DNA of 64,000 nucleotides from Yamagishiella unicocca. Lineage: Eukaryota; Chlorophyta; Chlorophyceae; Chlamydomonadales; Volvocaceae. The stretch lies in the NCBI GenBank assembly GCA_003116995.1, contig BDSL01000118.1, forward strand, positions 1-64,000. Direction: 5' to 3'. A model generated the notes under the pieces. The model was not told where the DNA came from, ran no database searches, and saw only the letters and a list, made by a program, of their open reading frames with translations. The translations under genes were made by a program, and so were the position numbers. The stretch's first letter is position 1. Each line of letters starts with the position of its first letter. Positions 21,001 through 32,378 of this stretch are shown here, one piece after another.

Positions 21001-22513
21001 CACACCACATCACGACACCACGTCCCCTCATCTCCCGCACCAACGCCCACGGGCTTCCTCGGTGCCCCGCCAGCATCGCAACTCCCTTCCCCTCCCCCAA
21101 AAGGCCAGCTGGACCACCGCTCGGAACCTCACAACCACCCTGCACCGAAGCGCCTTTCCATGCCGGGCCGGCAGGACCCGATTGCAGGCCGTAATGGCTT
21201 GCCTGCCATCCCTGCCGGGCCCTGCCGCTGTCCCGGCAGCCTGCTGCTACAGCAGCGGCGCCCAAACCCCCGTTGCGATGCAGGTGTGAAAACGTGCGCG
21301 TCACGCCCGCAGTCAGCGCACGCGTTCGTACCGAAGCGGCAAGGGGCTGATCCAGAGGCTGGCGAAGGCTTCGGGCAGGAACCTATTGCACCCGCTGTGC
21401 AGCAGCATCAGCAGCAGCCCCCGGCCTTCATGCGCTTCCCCCCGCCCTCGCACCGCTAGGCCCTCATCCCCGCCCCATTCGCCCCACGTCCACATGCCGC
21501 TGCACGGCACGTGTAGGAGGCCCTTGAGGCCTCTTCCGGCCCACACCCGCTCGTGGTGCACCCCCGCCCCCGCCCCCACCGACACGCGCTGTACCGACCC
21601 ATGGGCCTCCTCTCAGCCACGCGCTGTACAACGCACCGTTCCGACTTTGGACTTTGGCGCCGACATGAAGTGCGCCTTGCTGTACCCGAAGTCGCAGATC
21701 TTGAGCAGCGGCAGCGGCAGGCCGGGCACCATTGTCAGCAGCGTGTTTTCGAGCTTGATGTCCCGGTTGACCACACCACGACGGTGGCAGTAGTCCAGAC
21801 CAATGCATAGCTGAGGGCGTGGGCGGGGTGAGGGTGAGAGTGAGGGCGGGGAAGGAGTTGCAGGGGAGGTTTGGCAAAGCGGTGCAGCAGCAAGGGGTGT
21901 GGGGTTATCGGTCCCGACCCACCTGCTGGAAAAACCAGCGAGCAGCTGGCTCCTTAAGCCGGACGGCGCGCTGCACGTAACCGAACAAGTTCCCACCGGA
22001 AGCGTACTCCATGCAGATGCAGATGTACTCCGGGGTCAAGAATACCTCCTTGAACTGCAACAAAGCGCGCAATGGAGGTGAAAGCGGGTTAGTTGAGCGC
22101 AGGCGAGGCGCATAGATCTACAGGCGGCAAGGAAGTATGTTCATCCGATCGTTTGTAAGGGCTCTAGCATGAGCATTCATCAAGATTACATGCCAGGGAC
22201 CCAGGAGCAGCTTCCAACACACCTCAATGACGTGCGGATGCCGCAGCATTCGGTGGTTTAACACCTCCGTCTCGACATACTTGTTGACCCGTTCACCGCG
22301 TTCGAGAAATTTGATTGCCTAAGACCATTTGGGAAGAAAGACGTGGTCTGGGCAGGAAGATGTCTACGAACCAAAGCCTCCGGCACTTACCACCAGTTCC
22401 CCCGTAGCCAAATTCTTGCATAGATGGACAAATCCGAAAGACCCGCTACTCAAGGGCTGAACCTTAGCGTAGCGGGGGTGATCTTTAAGGGGCTCTGGCG
22501 CTTGAGCGTTCAT
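18068..22513 (-). CDS. SnRK2-type Ser/Thr protein kinase
   Basis: Predicted stress-signalling kinase; 381 residues from eight exons in phase: 22391-22513, 22223-22318, 21923-22054, 21637-21810, 20532-20675, 19741-19896, 19162-19310, 18068-18239. Visible kinase features: Gly loop SSGSFGFV at 22-29, the ATP-binding Lys44 in AIKF, catalytic loop NRDIKLEN at 132-139, DFG at 157-159, activation loop SAPKSKVGT, and MAPE at 179-182. The usual His of HRD is Asn (VVNRD). I recall this change in other green-algal SnRK2-like kinases. The C-terminus carries an acidic patch ([16 protein letters not shown]), as in plant SnRK2s, where it binds regulators. The start at 22513 gives [15 protein letters not shown] just before the kinase fold. 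The exon 6 start may be 3 nt further in (19893). Confidence 0.92.
18268..18289 (+). repeat. Intron-end repeat, short copy j (acceptor side)
   Basis: GAGGAGGCCCGTGGGTCGGC lies in the last SnRK2 intron, 28 nt from the 3' splice site, antisense to the gene. It is a short, diverged match. Confidence 0.5.
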
Positions 22514-24092
22514 CCTGCCGCACCCGCCTCCACTATCCGCGTCTTTGCGCGTGCGCTAAAACTATCGATAGCTATAGTGTCCCTGGAAACGAGCTCTCCG
22601 CACGGTGATCCGTCAGCGCAGGGCGCCGACTGTCTGTCGCAACTAAGACGTCAGACGCGCGCGTCAGGTGTACTCGAGGCAATACGAAGTCCGAAAAGAA
22701 AACTAGTTTTTAGGACACTGGTAGAAAGGCAAGTGATCCATGCGTTATGTCTTCCGGTGTTAAGTGAGGAGAGGGCGGAGTGTCTACACAGCGTGATGGG
22801 TGCAGCTGGAGAGGACTGAAAGAATTATATGGAGAGAAGTGTATTTGCAAGCAAATATGAAGAGCTAATTGTTGGCCTTGCACAGTCAGCAGACTCATCC
22901 TGCATCGCCGAATATTAGCGCGGACAGTGCTTCACCGCCTTGCTGCTCCTCCAACACCCGCCTTATTCCATCTCTCACATAGCTCTCGCGCTCCACTGAA
23001 GCGGCGTACGCCGCGCGCCGTGCTCGCGGCCTCAACTCTCCTACCTCAACCTCTTTTAACACCGACGCCCGCGCTAACCTGCATGGCGCCCTCGCGCCTC
23101 TCTGAGTCCCTCCCCCGCTTCCTCAACACGTCTCCCCACCAGCCATCTGCTTCCAACCTGCTCACCCTGAAAAGGGTACCCTAGCCCGACAACCTACGAT
23201 AAACTCGCAATCCATCACGTCAGCTGTCGACCTGCCGAAACACCTGCCGTCACCTGCCTGTAAAACACGCGGCCAGCGCAGCTCACAGCCCGCTCGACAA
23301 GCCCCCACCTACCGTGTCAGAGAGCCTTGCGGGACTAAACCCACCTCGCCCTCACCGGCCCAATGCGGGGAGAGTCTCCTGCATCACCGAAACACCCCCA
23401 AACGCGATCGCTACAGCACCAGCGCGAGAAAGGTCCCACGTGCCGCCCACAGCCGCTTCCAATAAGTGGACCATTAGAGGGCGCTGCGCCCCGCCCACCC
23501 CCTTGCAGCAGCGCCTTCCCCCGCCTCGCCCCCAATCCGCAGCCCGTGCCGGCCCTCACGGTTGTGGTCGGACACATGCCCCGTCCCGGCGGTGGTGGAA
23601 GAGGTGAGTGCAGGCCGCGCCGCTGCCGCGTTGCGCCTCCGCTGCTGCGATGGCCAGCAGGCGGGTGCCGAACCTGACCCAGACGCGGATGCAGCCGCGA
23701 CCTGACCCCACACCGGCCCTGTCCTCCTCCTCCAGCCCGCTGCTCCCTCCACGCAGAAACACGGACGTGCGACACCCCCTGTTCCTGCTCCCCCAGCTAC
23801 CATGCCGCGAAGCCTGTACCCCTCCCCTCCCTGGGTACTTCGTGCTGCCAAGCAGCACCATCCCCACCAACACTAACACCAACACTAACACCCCACCAAC
23901 ACTACCAGGCCGGCAGCCAAACAGCGCCACACGACCCTGCGCGCCACCTCCCCGCCGCGCCCGCCCTACGCCGTGCTCACGAAAAGGGACATCAAAAATC
24001 CCCTCCCCTCCCCGCAAGCCGCGCCCGCGACTGCGGATGATAAGTGGCGGTGGTGGTGGTGGTGGTGGCAGCGGCGGCCGGCGGGGGCGGGC
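22514..24092. other. Intergenic stretch between SnRK2 (5' end) and PNUTS-like (3' end)
   Basis: It holds the SnRK2 promoter and the 3' UTR of the PNUTS-like gene. Long plus-strand frames here (22424-22819, 23608-24279) have no family features and overlap coding exons or their flanks. I see no further gene. Confidence 0.5.
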
Positions 24093-27000
24093 TCATCTGC
24101 GCCGCACGCCACCGGGCAACCCCGACGGCGGCCCACCGCCCGGTCGGTTCAAAGCCATGCCGCCCCTCCCTGGAGCCTGGAAGGGCCCGTTGTCGTACGG
24201 CGACCCCGAGTCCTGGGAGTGCATGTGCAGGAAGCGGCAGCCGTCGCCGTTGCGGCAGCCTCCTGGCGTGTTGAAGTAGGCGCACACCTTGCCTCCGGGG
24301 CCGGGGCCGTGACCGGGCGGTGGCGGCGGCCCCCCCATACCGGGTCCCGCAGACGGCCCGCCGCCGCCGCCGCCGCCGCCAGGGCCCTGCTGGGGCGCCC
24401 AGCCGCCCGGCCCCGACCCCGGCCCTGGACCCGGCCCCGAGCCCGCGCCTGCGCCCGGCCCTCCCCCAGACGGACCCATGCCGTGCGGCGGTGCCGCCCC
24501 CTGCATGGGGTGCGCGTGCGGGTGGCCGTGCGGCGTCGCGTGCCGCATCCCGTGCGTAGGGCCCAACAGGTGCGGGTGCGGGTGCTGCTGAGGCCCCAAC
24601 GGAATCCCAGCCCCCGGCCCCGTGTCATCAGTTCGGCGAGGTCGCATCAGCGTAGGCTGCCCGTCCTTACGGGGCGGCGGCGGCGGCGGCATGCCCGGCC
24701 CCGGCCCCGGGCCCGGCCCCGGACCGGGACCCGGACCGGGACCCGGACCCGGCTCGAATCTGCTGCCAGGCCGCCCCGGCCCCGGCGGCATACCCCCCGG
24801 TCCCGGCCCCATGCCAGGATGCGGTTGCGGCAGGCCGTACTCCATCGGCCGCATGGGGCCGCCCGGGGGGCCGCTCATAGGGCCGCCCGACTGCATCAGC
24901 GGCGGCTGCCCCGGCTGTCCCGGCTGGCCGGTGTGGGGGCCGCCGCCCATTCGGGCGTGCGGGTGCGGAAGTGAGTGGGGGTGGGGGTGCGAGTGGGGGT
25001 GCTGCTGCGGCACGCCTGGCTGGGGCCCCGGGCCGGGCCCCTGCCCCGGCGGGGCCTGCCCGAGCTGGGACCCTGGCCCCGGCTGCTGCTGCCCCGGCTG
25101 CTGCTGCGACAACGAGTTGATGAGCGCAGGTAGCGAGGCCACCAGGTCCGGAGGCAGGGTCAACGCTGTCCCCGGCTGCGGTGCCCCGCCGCCGGGCGGC
25201 AGCTGCTGCCCCGGCTGCCCCTGGGGCTGCTGTAATCCCCCCGTCATGGGCGGCGGCGGCAGCTGCTGCCCCGGCGGCAACTGCCCGCCGTACGGCGGCG
25301 GCGGCGGCGGCAAGCCCGGGTGCGGCGGCGGCCCCTGCGACCCCGGCGGCGGCTGGCCGCCGCCGTACATCATGCCGCCGGCCTGCGGCGGCGGCGGCGG
25401 CAGCCCCGCCGCCACGCCCGGCGGCGGCGCGACGCCCGGCACGTTCAGCGGGATGTGCCGTACCCTGAACGGGTCCGCCTCCGGCTCCGGCGGCGCCTCC
25501 GCCGGTGAGGGCGGCACCTGCGAGGCCGAGTAGTAGACGACTCGCGGGGTGTGCTGGCGCAGGCGGGCCTGCACCTCCCGCTCGATGCTCTCCTCGCCCA
25601 GCGCGGGCAGCTGCTGAGGCGACACCGCGCCCAGGTACAGCTCCGGAGGCTCCACCCAGACGATGGTGGGGCGCATGGCGGTCCAGCGCTCCTGCAGGGT
25701 GGTTGGGTAGGCAGTTGGGCAGTTGGGTGGAGGGTAAGACAGTGAGCCCCCGAAAACGGAGAAAACGTATCGAGGAAAACATGTCGGGTGGTTGACAACC
25801 GGACAAGCCCGGGGACAAGGAGGGCCAAGCGGAGGCAACCGTGTGTGTTGTTGGCGTGTGTGTTGTTGTTGGCTGGTGTGTTGCTGGCTGGTGGACAGTT
25901 GCGCTGCAGTCGTCGAACTGTGCCGTGCGGTTCGACGCACCTCCAGAACGACAGGGCGTCCGCGCAGTCCGTTCCATGTGCGCCCCGCCCCGAAACCAGG
26001 GGGCCTGCTCCCACCCCCAAAACACACGTGCGCCATGCAACGCGACGAACCAGCCGCACACACACAGACACACGCCGCCCGCCTCCTCACCATCTCCTGC
26101 TGCCTCTCCAGCTCCTCCTGCTGGTGCTGCGCGATGAGCGCCATGCGCTCGGAGGCGTGTTCCCGCCGCGCCGCGGACTGGAAGCCGGGCGGCGGCAGCA
26201 GGCCCGCCGGGAGCAACCCGCCGTGGACGCAGGGCACTCCGGGCACGGCTATACTCCCCGGGTCTATGGAGGCGGCGTTGGCTGCCTCGTCCTCCGCTGA
26301 GAGGATCACGTCGGAGGCCGCCAGCTGGGGCGGGTCGTCCTTCTTAAAGAGCCTGCCGGGGTTGCGAGGAAGACCCGTGGATGCGAGGAAAACCGTTTAG
26401 GATAGGCGTCTCAAGATGCATGCTGGAGAACGTGCCGCGGGGGGGGGGTATAAATACCGTTTTACGCAACGGGACAGGATAGTTGGCGCATGGCCGCGGG
26501 GGGGGGGGCGCGGGGTTGCGGGGGCCGTCACGGGGGTGGTGGCGTGTTGGTGGAGGCAGCGGTCACAGTGGCCGAGAGGTTTTAGTGGTGGCGGTTCAGA
26601 TGGTGGTGGAGTGATGGGGTTGTCGGAAGGGGCCGCGGTGGCGCGAGGACCCAACAAGTCACAATCGCAATCCATCGACAGGGGCCACCGGGCGGAACTT
26701 GGAGGAACACGTCAGGGACGCGTGCGTCGAGGGAGTGGGGGCATGAAGTCGGCGGAGGGTCCGGTGCCGACACCGCGGTTCGCAGCAGCGGCGGGCAGCT
26801 GCCCGTCTCTAGTGCGCAGTGCCGCGGCGCCTGTGGCAGGTCTGGCGGCAGGTCAGCAGCCGGCACCTCGCCACGCCATGCTGACGGTACACGCAGCCAG
26901 AAGGCCGCCTCCCCTGGAGGCGCCCTTCTCCACCGGCTCGCACGCACGCCGCTGCCGCAGCACGCACGCCGCTGCCACAGCATGCCGCCGCGCAAATCCA

Positions 27001-30000
27001 CCCCTTTTGTTTCTTCCCGCTAGCGCTCCCCTTTCCTTTCCCTGCCACGTCGGTCCCCGAGCTTCCTCCCCCAGGCTACCCACCTGTACAGAGCCAGCGC
27101 GTCGTCCCCCGCCCAGCTGACCGACTTCCTCTTCTCCTTGCGGGGAGCAGGCTCCGGCGACGGCGCGCGTGCCCTGGCCGCCATGGCCCTGGCGTGCGCG
27201 CTCTGCGGCCCGCCCGGCGCCACCGCCGCCGGCAGCGACGCCGCCGTGCCCGCCCGGCCGCCGACGCCCCCGACGCTGCCCCCCACGCCCGCCGCGGCAC
27301 CCAGACGCGCAATGCCCGACGTGGGCAGGCTGCCGTCCCGAAGACTCCCCAGCCGCACTGTCGGCGTGCTGGGCCCAGCCAGGGTGCCCAGCCGAGGAAG
27401 CGTCACGGGCTTGGGCACGCCGCCGACGCCGCCGCCGCCCGCGGCGGCGGCGGCGCCCGCGGCGCCGTCCGCGGCACCGCCGCCAGCAAGCGGCAGCAGC
27501 GACGGCGGCAGGCCGCTGCCCGATGGGGAAGCTTCGCCGCTGGCCCCAGGTTTCGGGGAGTCGGGACCTGCGGCGGCGGCGTCGCCGCCGCCGCCGGCGG
27601 CGTCCGACCCCGCCGCCGCTGCGTCCGCGGCCCCCGAAGGACTGAGTGTGCCGCCGCCGGGCGAAGTGGGCGACGGCAGGCCGCCGGCGGCGCCGTCGTC
27701 CCCTGCGCAGTCACCAGCCCCCGCCGCCGACTGGCCCCCGGCTGCGCCGTGCGCGCCGCCTGCGGCTCCTGCTCGCCCCGGGACCACGTTCTCCAGCTTC
27801 ACCGCGTGGACCTGGAGGCGACAGGGACGGAGGAGCCGGTTCGGTTCGGTTCGGTTCGGTTCGGTTCGGGTGGGGTCGGGTGGGATGGGGTCGGGTGGGG
27901 TCGGGAAGGGTCGGGTCGGGTCGGCGGCAGGAGTAACGTGCGGCCCATAACGTGGCCCGTATGGTGCTGATATGACCCTCCCTGGACAAACGGCAGTTTT
28001 TGCGCTTGCAGGCCGCCCCCGCCCCAGGGAATGATCCAGGGAGGCTGTCCAGGGGATCTCCGCGTGCTGAGCTCCCCACAGCACATCCGCCCACGACAAC
28101 CCCAAGCACACCCACCCTCCCAGTGAACCATTACACACCTTTTTTGCCCCGCTGATGAAGCTGGTGAGGCCCAGCGGCCGGTGCTGCCCCGGGGGGTGCG
28201 ACCCCGCAGCGCCAGCCGCACCCCCCGCAACGAACAAGTCGTCGTCCATGACCGCCAGCTTGCTGGTTGCCGCGGCGGGGGCGGCGTGCCCGTCGCCGGC
28301 GGCCGCGTGTTTCCCCGCTGCTGCTGCCGCCGCCGGCGCCAGCGGCACCTGGTCGGCCTTCCGCGGGCGCTTGTTGGGGCCGTCGTGGGCGGCGGTGTCC
28401 GCCCTGGGGTGACGGCGGGCGAGGAGGACCGGGGGAGGGGGGTGAGGTGGCCGGAGGGCACGGCCGGTATTACGAGTGGAAAGTAAGCGGGACGGAGGGG
28501 AGGACAGGAGACGGAGGGTTTAGGGGATGAGGGCACGAGGGGAGGAGGTCCTCCATGCTTGCAGTGCGTCGTCCAGGGCCCGACCCGCCGAGGACCCCCA
28601 GCCGCCCGTCGCTGCCCGCATCCGGCCCCCCCCATCCGCCCCGCTCGCCGAGCCCCTCCACAATCCGTTTCCTATATCGTGTAACCGGGGCTTCTCGCCC
28701 CTCCCCCCAGTCCCGCCCCAGTCCCGCCCCAGTCCCGCCCTCACTTGGACTTAAGGCCCTGGCGCGCCTCGCTCTTGCCCACCGACCGGTCCACCACGCT
28801 CTTCCACTGGTCCACCAGTTCCGATGCGGCGGTGCGGACGGGGGGGTTCGTGTGCTTCCGCAGCTTGCCCACCGTCTGCGGTGCGGCAGCGCGGCGGGGA
28901 TGACGGGCAGGGGCACGAGGGGCACGAGGGACACGGTTTGCGGGTTTTCCGGTGGAAGGGAAGTGTCGTGTCCAGTTGGAATGGGCGGCAGTGGACCCGG
29001 CGCCACAACAGCCATTGCGCTGCCAGGTGCTGCGCTGCCAGGTGTTGCGCTGCCAGGTGTTGCGCTGCCAGGTGTTGCTCGCAACGCGCACTGTCGGCTC
29101 TTCGTTTCCCAGGGTCCCTTCACACGCAGACCCGCAGACGCTGCCGCCCCTCCTGGCTGCCAGCCACTGGGCGCTGTCCGCACCTGCATGCTCCCTCCGC
29201 CCCCGTAAGCGCCCTCCGCGCCCTCCGCCCGCCCCCTCGCCCCTCCTCACCTGGCCGATGCTGCTCCCCTTGAGCGCCGTCAGGTCTATCGGCAGCATCT
29301 TGAGGCAGCAAATGACCTTGACCAGCGCCCCGTGGCGGCTCTCGTCGCGGAACTGGATCACCCAGCGCTCCAGGGAGCGCAGCCCGGAGCTCTGAGGGGG
29401 GGGGACAGGCAGCAGGCACCGGGCGGTCAGTGAGGGGACAGACGGGAGCCGGGGTGCCGGCTGATCGCTCGCAACCGGCACCACAGCCGCTCGCAGTGAC
29501 TGGCGGTCCTGCCATCAAACCGCCGTCGCTTTGAGTCCAGCTGCTGGTGCCGTTGCGGCAGTTGGTGGCGGTTGGTGCGGATGGCGCGGCTGGCATTGCT
29601 GCGGCGGCTCACCAGGCCCACGGAATAGCGAAAACGGTCGTTCGCTCCAGGGAGTGCCTCCGAAGCAGACCCGGGCCAATCCCTTTGCGCGTGTGCTGGC
29701 TGTCGCCCATCCACACCAGGCCAGGACACCACCCTCAGCACCGGGGTGGCTCCACCCCTCGCCCCCGGGGGTGCTGTCCCGTCACATGGGTACCGGCAGC
29801 CCCGCCCCTGGCTGACCCACATACACACGAAACACACACGCCGTGCCGTCGCCGGCCGGTCGGCGACTCCGCAGAACCCACCCGGCTCACCACCACGCCC
29901 ACGGCCACCGCCTCCACCGCCTCCGCCGCCTCACTGACCGACCCACCGACCCGCCGACCCACCTGCACAAACTGGCGCAGCACCTCGTGCGCCGACTGCT

Positions 30001-31126
30001 GCACCACGCTCAGCAGCGTGAGCCGCCCGCCCAGCCGTTCCTCGCTCGCCACCAGTGCACCCAGCCGCTCCGCGTATCGCGTGTCCGACACCCCCCCACA
30101 CCTCGCCACGATGTGCCCCAGCTCCACCGCGAGGGCGTCACTCGCAACAGCGCCCGTGCCAGCTGCTGCTACCGCCGTGCCACCAGCAACAGCATCGGCA
30201 GCAGCAGCAGCAGCAGCCGCAACAGGCGGCAGCTGCTCTGCGGCGGCCGAGGAACCAGGCTTCGCTGCTGCTTCTGCCGCCGAGCCGTCCTGTTGGGCCT
30301 CATTGGTTTCGGCAACGGCAGAGGTACTGGCGGCGGCGGGGTGGGCTGCGCCGGTCCGCAGGGCCGGATCAGTGGGCTGCTGCTGCTGCGCAGCTGCCTC
30401 GTGGCCGGGTATGGAGTCAGAAGGTTCTAGAACGCCGCCAGCGGCATCCCCGCCGGCGTCCAATGGAGAGCACTGCTGCTGGCCTTCTGCCACCTGCTGG
30501 CTCGGTTCCATGGCTGTGTCCCCGTTATGGCCGGTGCCGGTGCCGGTGCTGGCGCTGGTGCTGGGTTCCCAGCCATGTCCCGCAGCACCAGCATTGGTGT
30601 CGTTAGCAATGTGGTCGTCCTCGGTACCGCATGCTGCATCCAATGCGCCCTCGGGGATCCCACGGGGAGCGTCCCCCACCTCCATATTCTCCGCCGTCCG
30701 TTTTCTGCTCCCGGCGCCGTCTCCGTTGTGTATAGTTTCAGACATGTGGTGATCCTTGGGCGCTGCTCCAGCCGGACCATTGGTGAAATGAGTGGCGCAG
30801 TCGTCCGCCTGTGCTTGGGGCCCTGTCGCCGCCGGTAACGACTCTGGTTGCTGCGTGTCCCTTGCCGCGAATGCCATGTCCGGAGACGGCCCGTTAAGTG
30901 CTGCTTCTGCGGCACCACCTTGCTGTTTTTGCCACCCGGTAGGCCAGTCCGTCATATTGCCTGCGGCGATTGCGCGGGGCTCGTGCAGCTCCGCGTTTTT
31001 GTCCGCCTCTGCAGGGCCTTGATCGCAGGAAATACCGTGGCCCTCTAGGTGCGCACGGGCAGTGTGGAATGCTGGGCTGGGCTGCAGGACAGGAGGGATT
31101 GTTGCAGCGGCGCCAATCAAGTCCAT
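24093..31126 (-). CDS. PNUTS: PNUTS-like PP1 regulatory subunit (TFIIS-N, RVxF, CCCH)
   Basis: Likely nuclear scaffold that binds PP1 and acts on RNA polymerase II. 1,429 residues from seven exons, all in phase: 29963-31126, 29251-29391, 28745-28875, 28139-28403, 27084-27811, 26091-26352, 24093-25691. In order: a disordered acidic N-terminus; a TFIIS N-terminal (LW) helical bundle at about 370-475 (LVKVICCLKMLPIDLTALKG, GKLRKHTNPPVRTAASELVD); a nuclear-type basic patch PNKRPRK; the PP1-docking RVxF motif KSVSW at 796-800, preceded by KEKR and followed by AGDD; a Pro/Gly/Gln-rich region with GP repeats; and a C-terminal zinc finger C-X8-C-X5-C-X3-H at 1367-1386. Animal PNUTS has the same order. 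LUMINIDEPENDENS, the plant protein compared with PNUTS, shares the TFIIS-N part. The start at 31126 is the first ATG of the open frame. Confidence 0.85.
26363..26428 (+). repeat. Intron-end repeat, copy c (acceptor side)
   Basis: Reads GCGAGGAAGACCCGTGGATG, CGAGGAAAACCG, TTTAGGATAGGCGTCTC and GATGCATGC. It lies 10 nt from the 3' splice site of PNUTS-like intron 5, antisense to the gene. In the transcript it supplies CCTAAACGG about 45 nt before the AG and a CT-rich tract. Confidence 0.9.
27838..27935 (+). repeat. TTCGG microsatellite and G-rich run in PNUTS-like intron 4
   Basis: About six GGTTC units followed by (TCGGG/TGGGG) repeats next to the exon 5 acceptor. The plus strand has many GGG runs and could form a quadruplex; the transcript carries the C-rich complement. 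Confidence 0.8.
29017..29077 (+). repeat. 15-bp tandem repeat in PNUTS-like intron 2
   Basis: Four copies of GCGCTGCCAGGTGTT (first copy with GCT at the end). Confidence 0.85.
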
Positions 31127-32378
31127 AGCGAGTCCACCCGAACCTGCGGCAATATTGTCATGACAGAAAGATCACCAGTCCGCCTCCATTAGGGTGCACG
31201 AGCGCTTCAGTTCCTCTGGTAGATGCGCCCACACAGATGTGCCGGCATACCAGGCAGCGTGCGGGCAAGCGACAGCCCATCCCTGGACGGCAGCTTCAGC
31301 ACATATTCTACATGCATATTTGTTATGCTGGGACCGCCATCATGTTGGTGACGTGCCCCTGGCCTACCCGCTCCCACTCGTTCTGTTGGGTCTCCAAGCC
31401 CAGACGCAGCACCGGCCTCCAGACGAAGAAACGTTGTCAGACAAGGAGCATTGCTGCTGACAGGGAGAGGCTCGACTTGCATTGGGCGCCGCCCGAACAG
31501 GCGATGCCCCCTCTAACCCGCCTCGGCCAGGCCTCTCCTGGTTCCCTTTTTAGTGCCGTTATATTTCTTTATGTGATTCCGTGACACAGTCGTGAGCTGG
31601 GCGTGCGTACGTGCGCACAAGCCACTTTTCCAAGCCGGTTTCCTGCCTCTCGGTTCGCCGTTGCAAGAGCTGCTCACATACAAATACGTAAGGCAACTCG
31701 GAATTCATCAATCCATGCCGACATTACCACATAAAGCGTAAAGGTGCAGGTGGCAGCCGGCGATCGCTGCCTAGTAGCAGGCCGTCCCGCATTCAAGCGA
31801 AGCGGGCAATGTAAACAGGGATAGTACTTTAACTATTCTACAGGGTCTCAATGAGCTAGCTCGGCCGCCAAGAGAGACGGCGCCAATCACTCGTACGGCA
31901 AGTAACGTGTATTTCCATAGTTAGCTTTAGGTGTATCCCGCATACTGCGGCCATGCGAATTTGGGTTAAGGCAGTTTTGCCAGCCCGACATCTGGGGCGT
32001 CCCACGTATTGCAACAGTGGACGATACATGTCGGGAAAAATGCAATCCGTGATGGCCCGACTGCTTCAATATTAGCGGTAGCCTTGGCGCCTGCTAGGAA
32101 CTGTGAACATAGTCAAGATTCTTCAACCCAGGTCCCCCCCTCTGGCGAACTCCCCGGCAGCGGTCCCAACACCGCCGCGCCGCAGCCGCCTCGCGCCGGA
32201 CTGCACGAGGCCGCGCCAGGCCTTCGCGCTTGCGACTGCGCCTGCGCCAGGAACTCTCTGTAGTCGCAAACGCAACGCGGGGGCGAGCACCCACGGCGCA
32301 CCTCGTCGCTGACAGCCGCCGGGGGCGTCAAGACGAGACGACGCAGAAGCCGTCTCCCGTGCAATCGAGCTCCACAAA
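31127..32378. other. Divergent promoter region, PNUTS-like and helical-repeat gene
   Basis: 1.25 kb with lower GC at 31560-32100 and no supported gene. The first ATG of the plus-strand gene is preceded by an in-frame stop near 32310. Confidence 0.5.

Noticed and set aside
24622..25533. A 303-residue plus-strand frame rich in Gly, Cys and Pro
   Set aside because: It is the antisense shadow of the last PNUTS-like exon; the GC-rich repeats keep all frames open.
29547..30752. A 401-residue plus-strand frame
   Set aside because: Antisense shadow of the first PNUTS-like exon, with no domain of its own.
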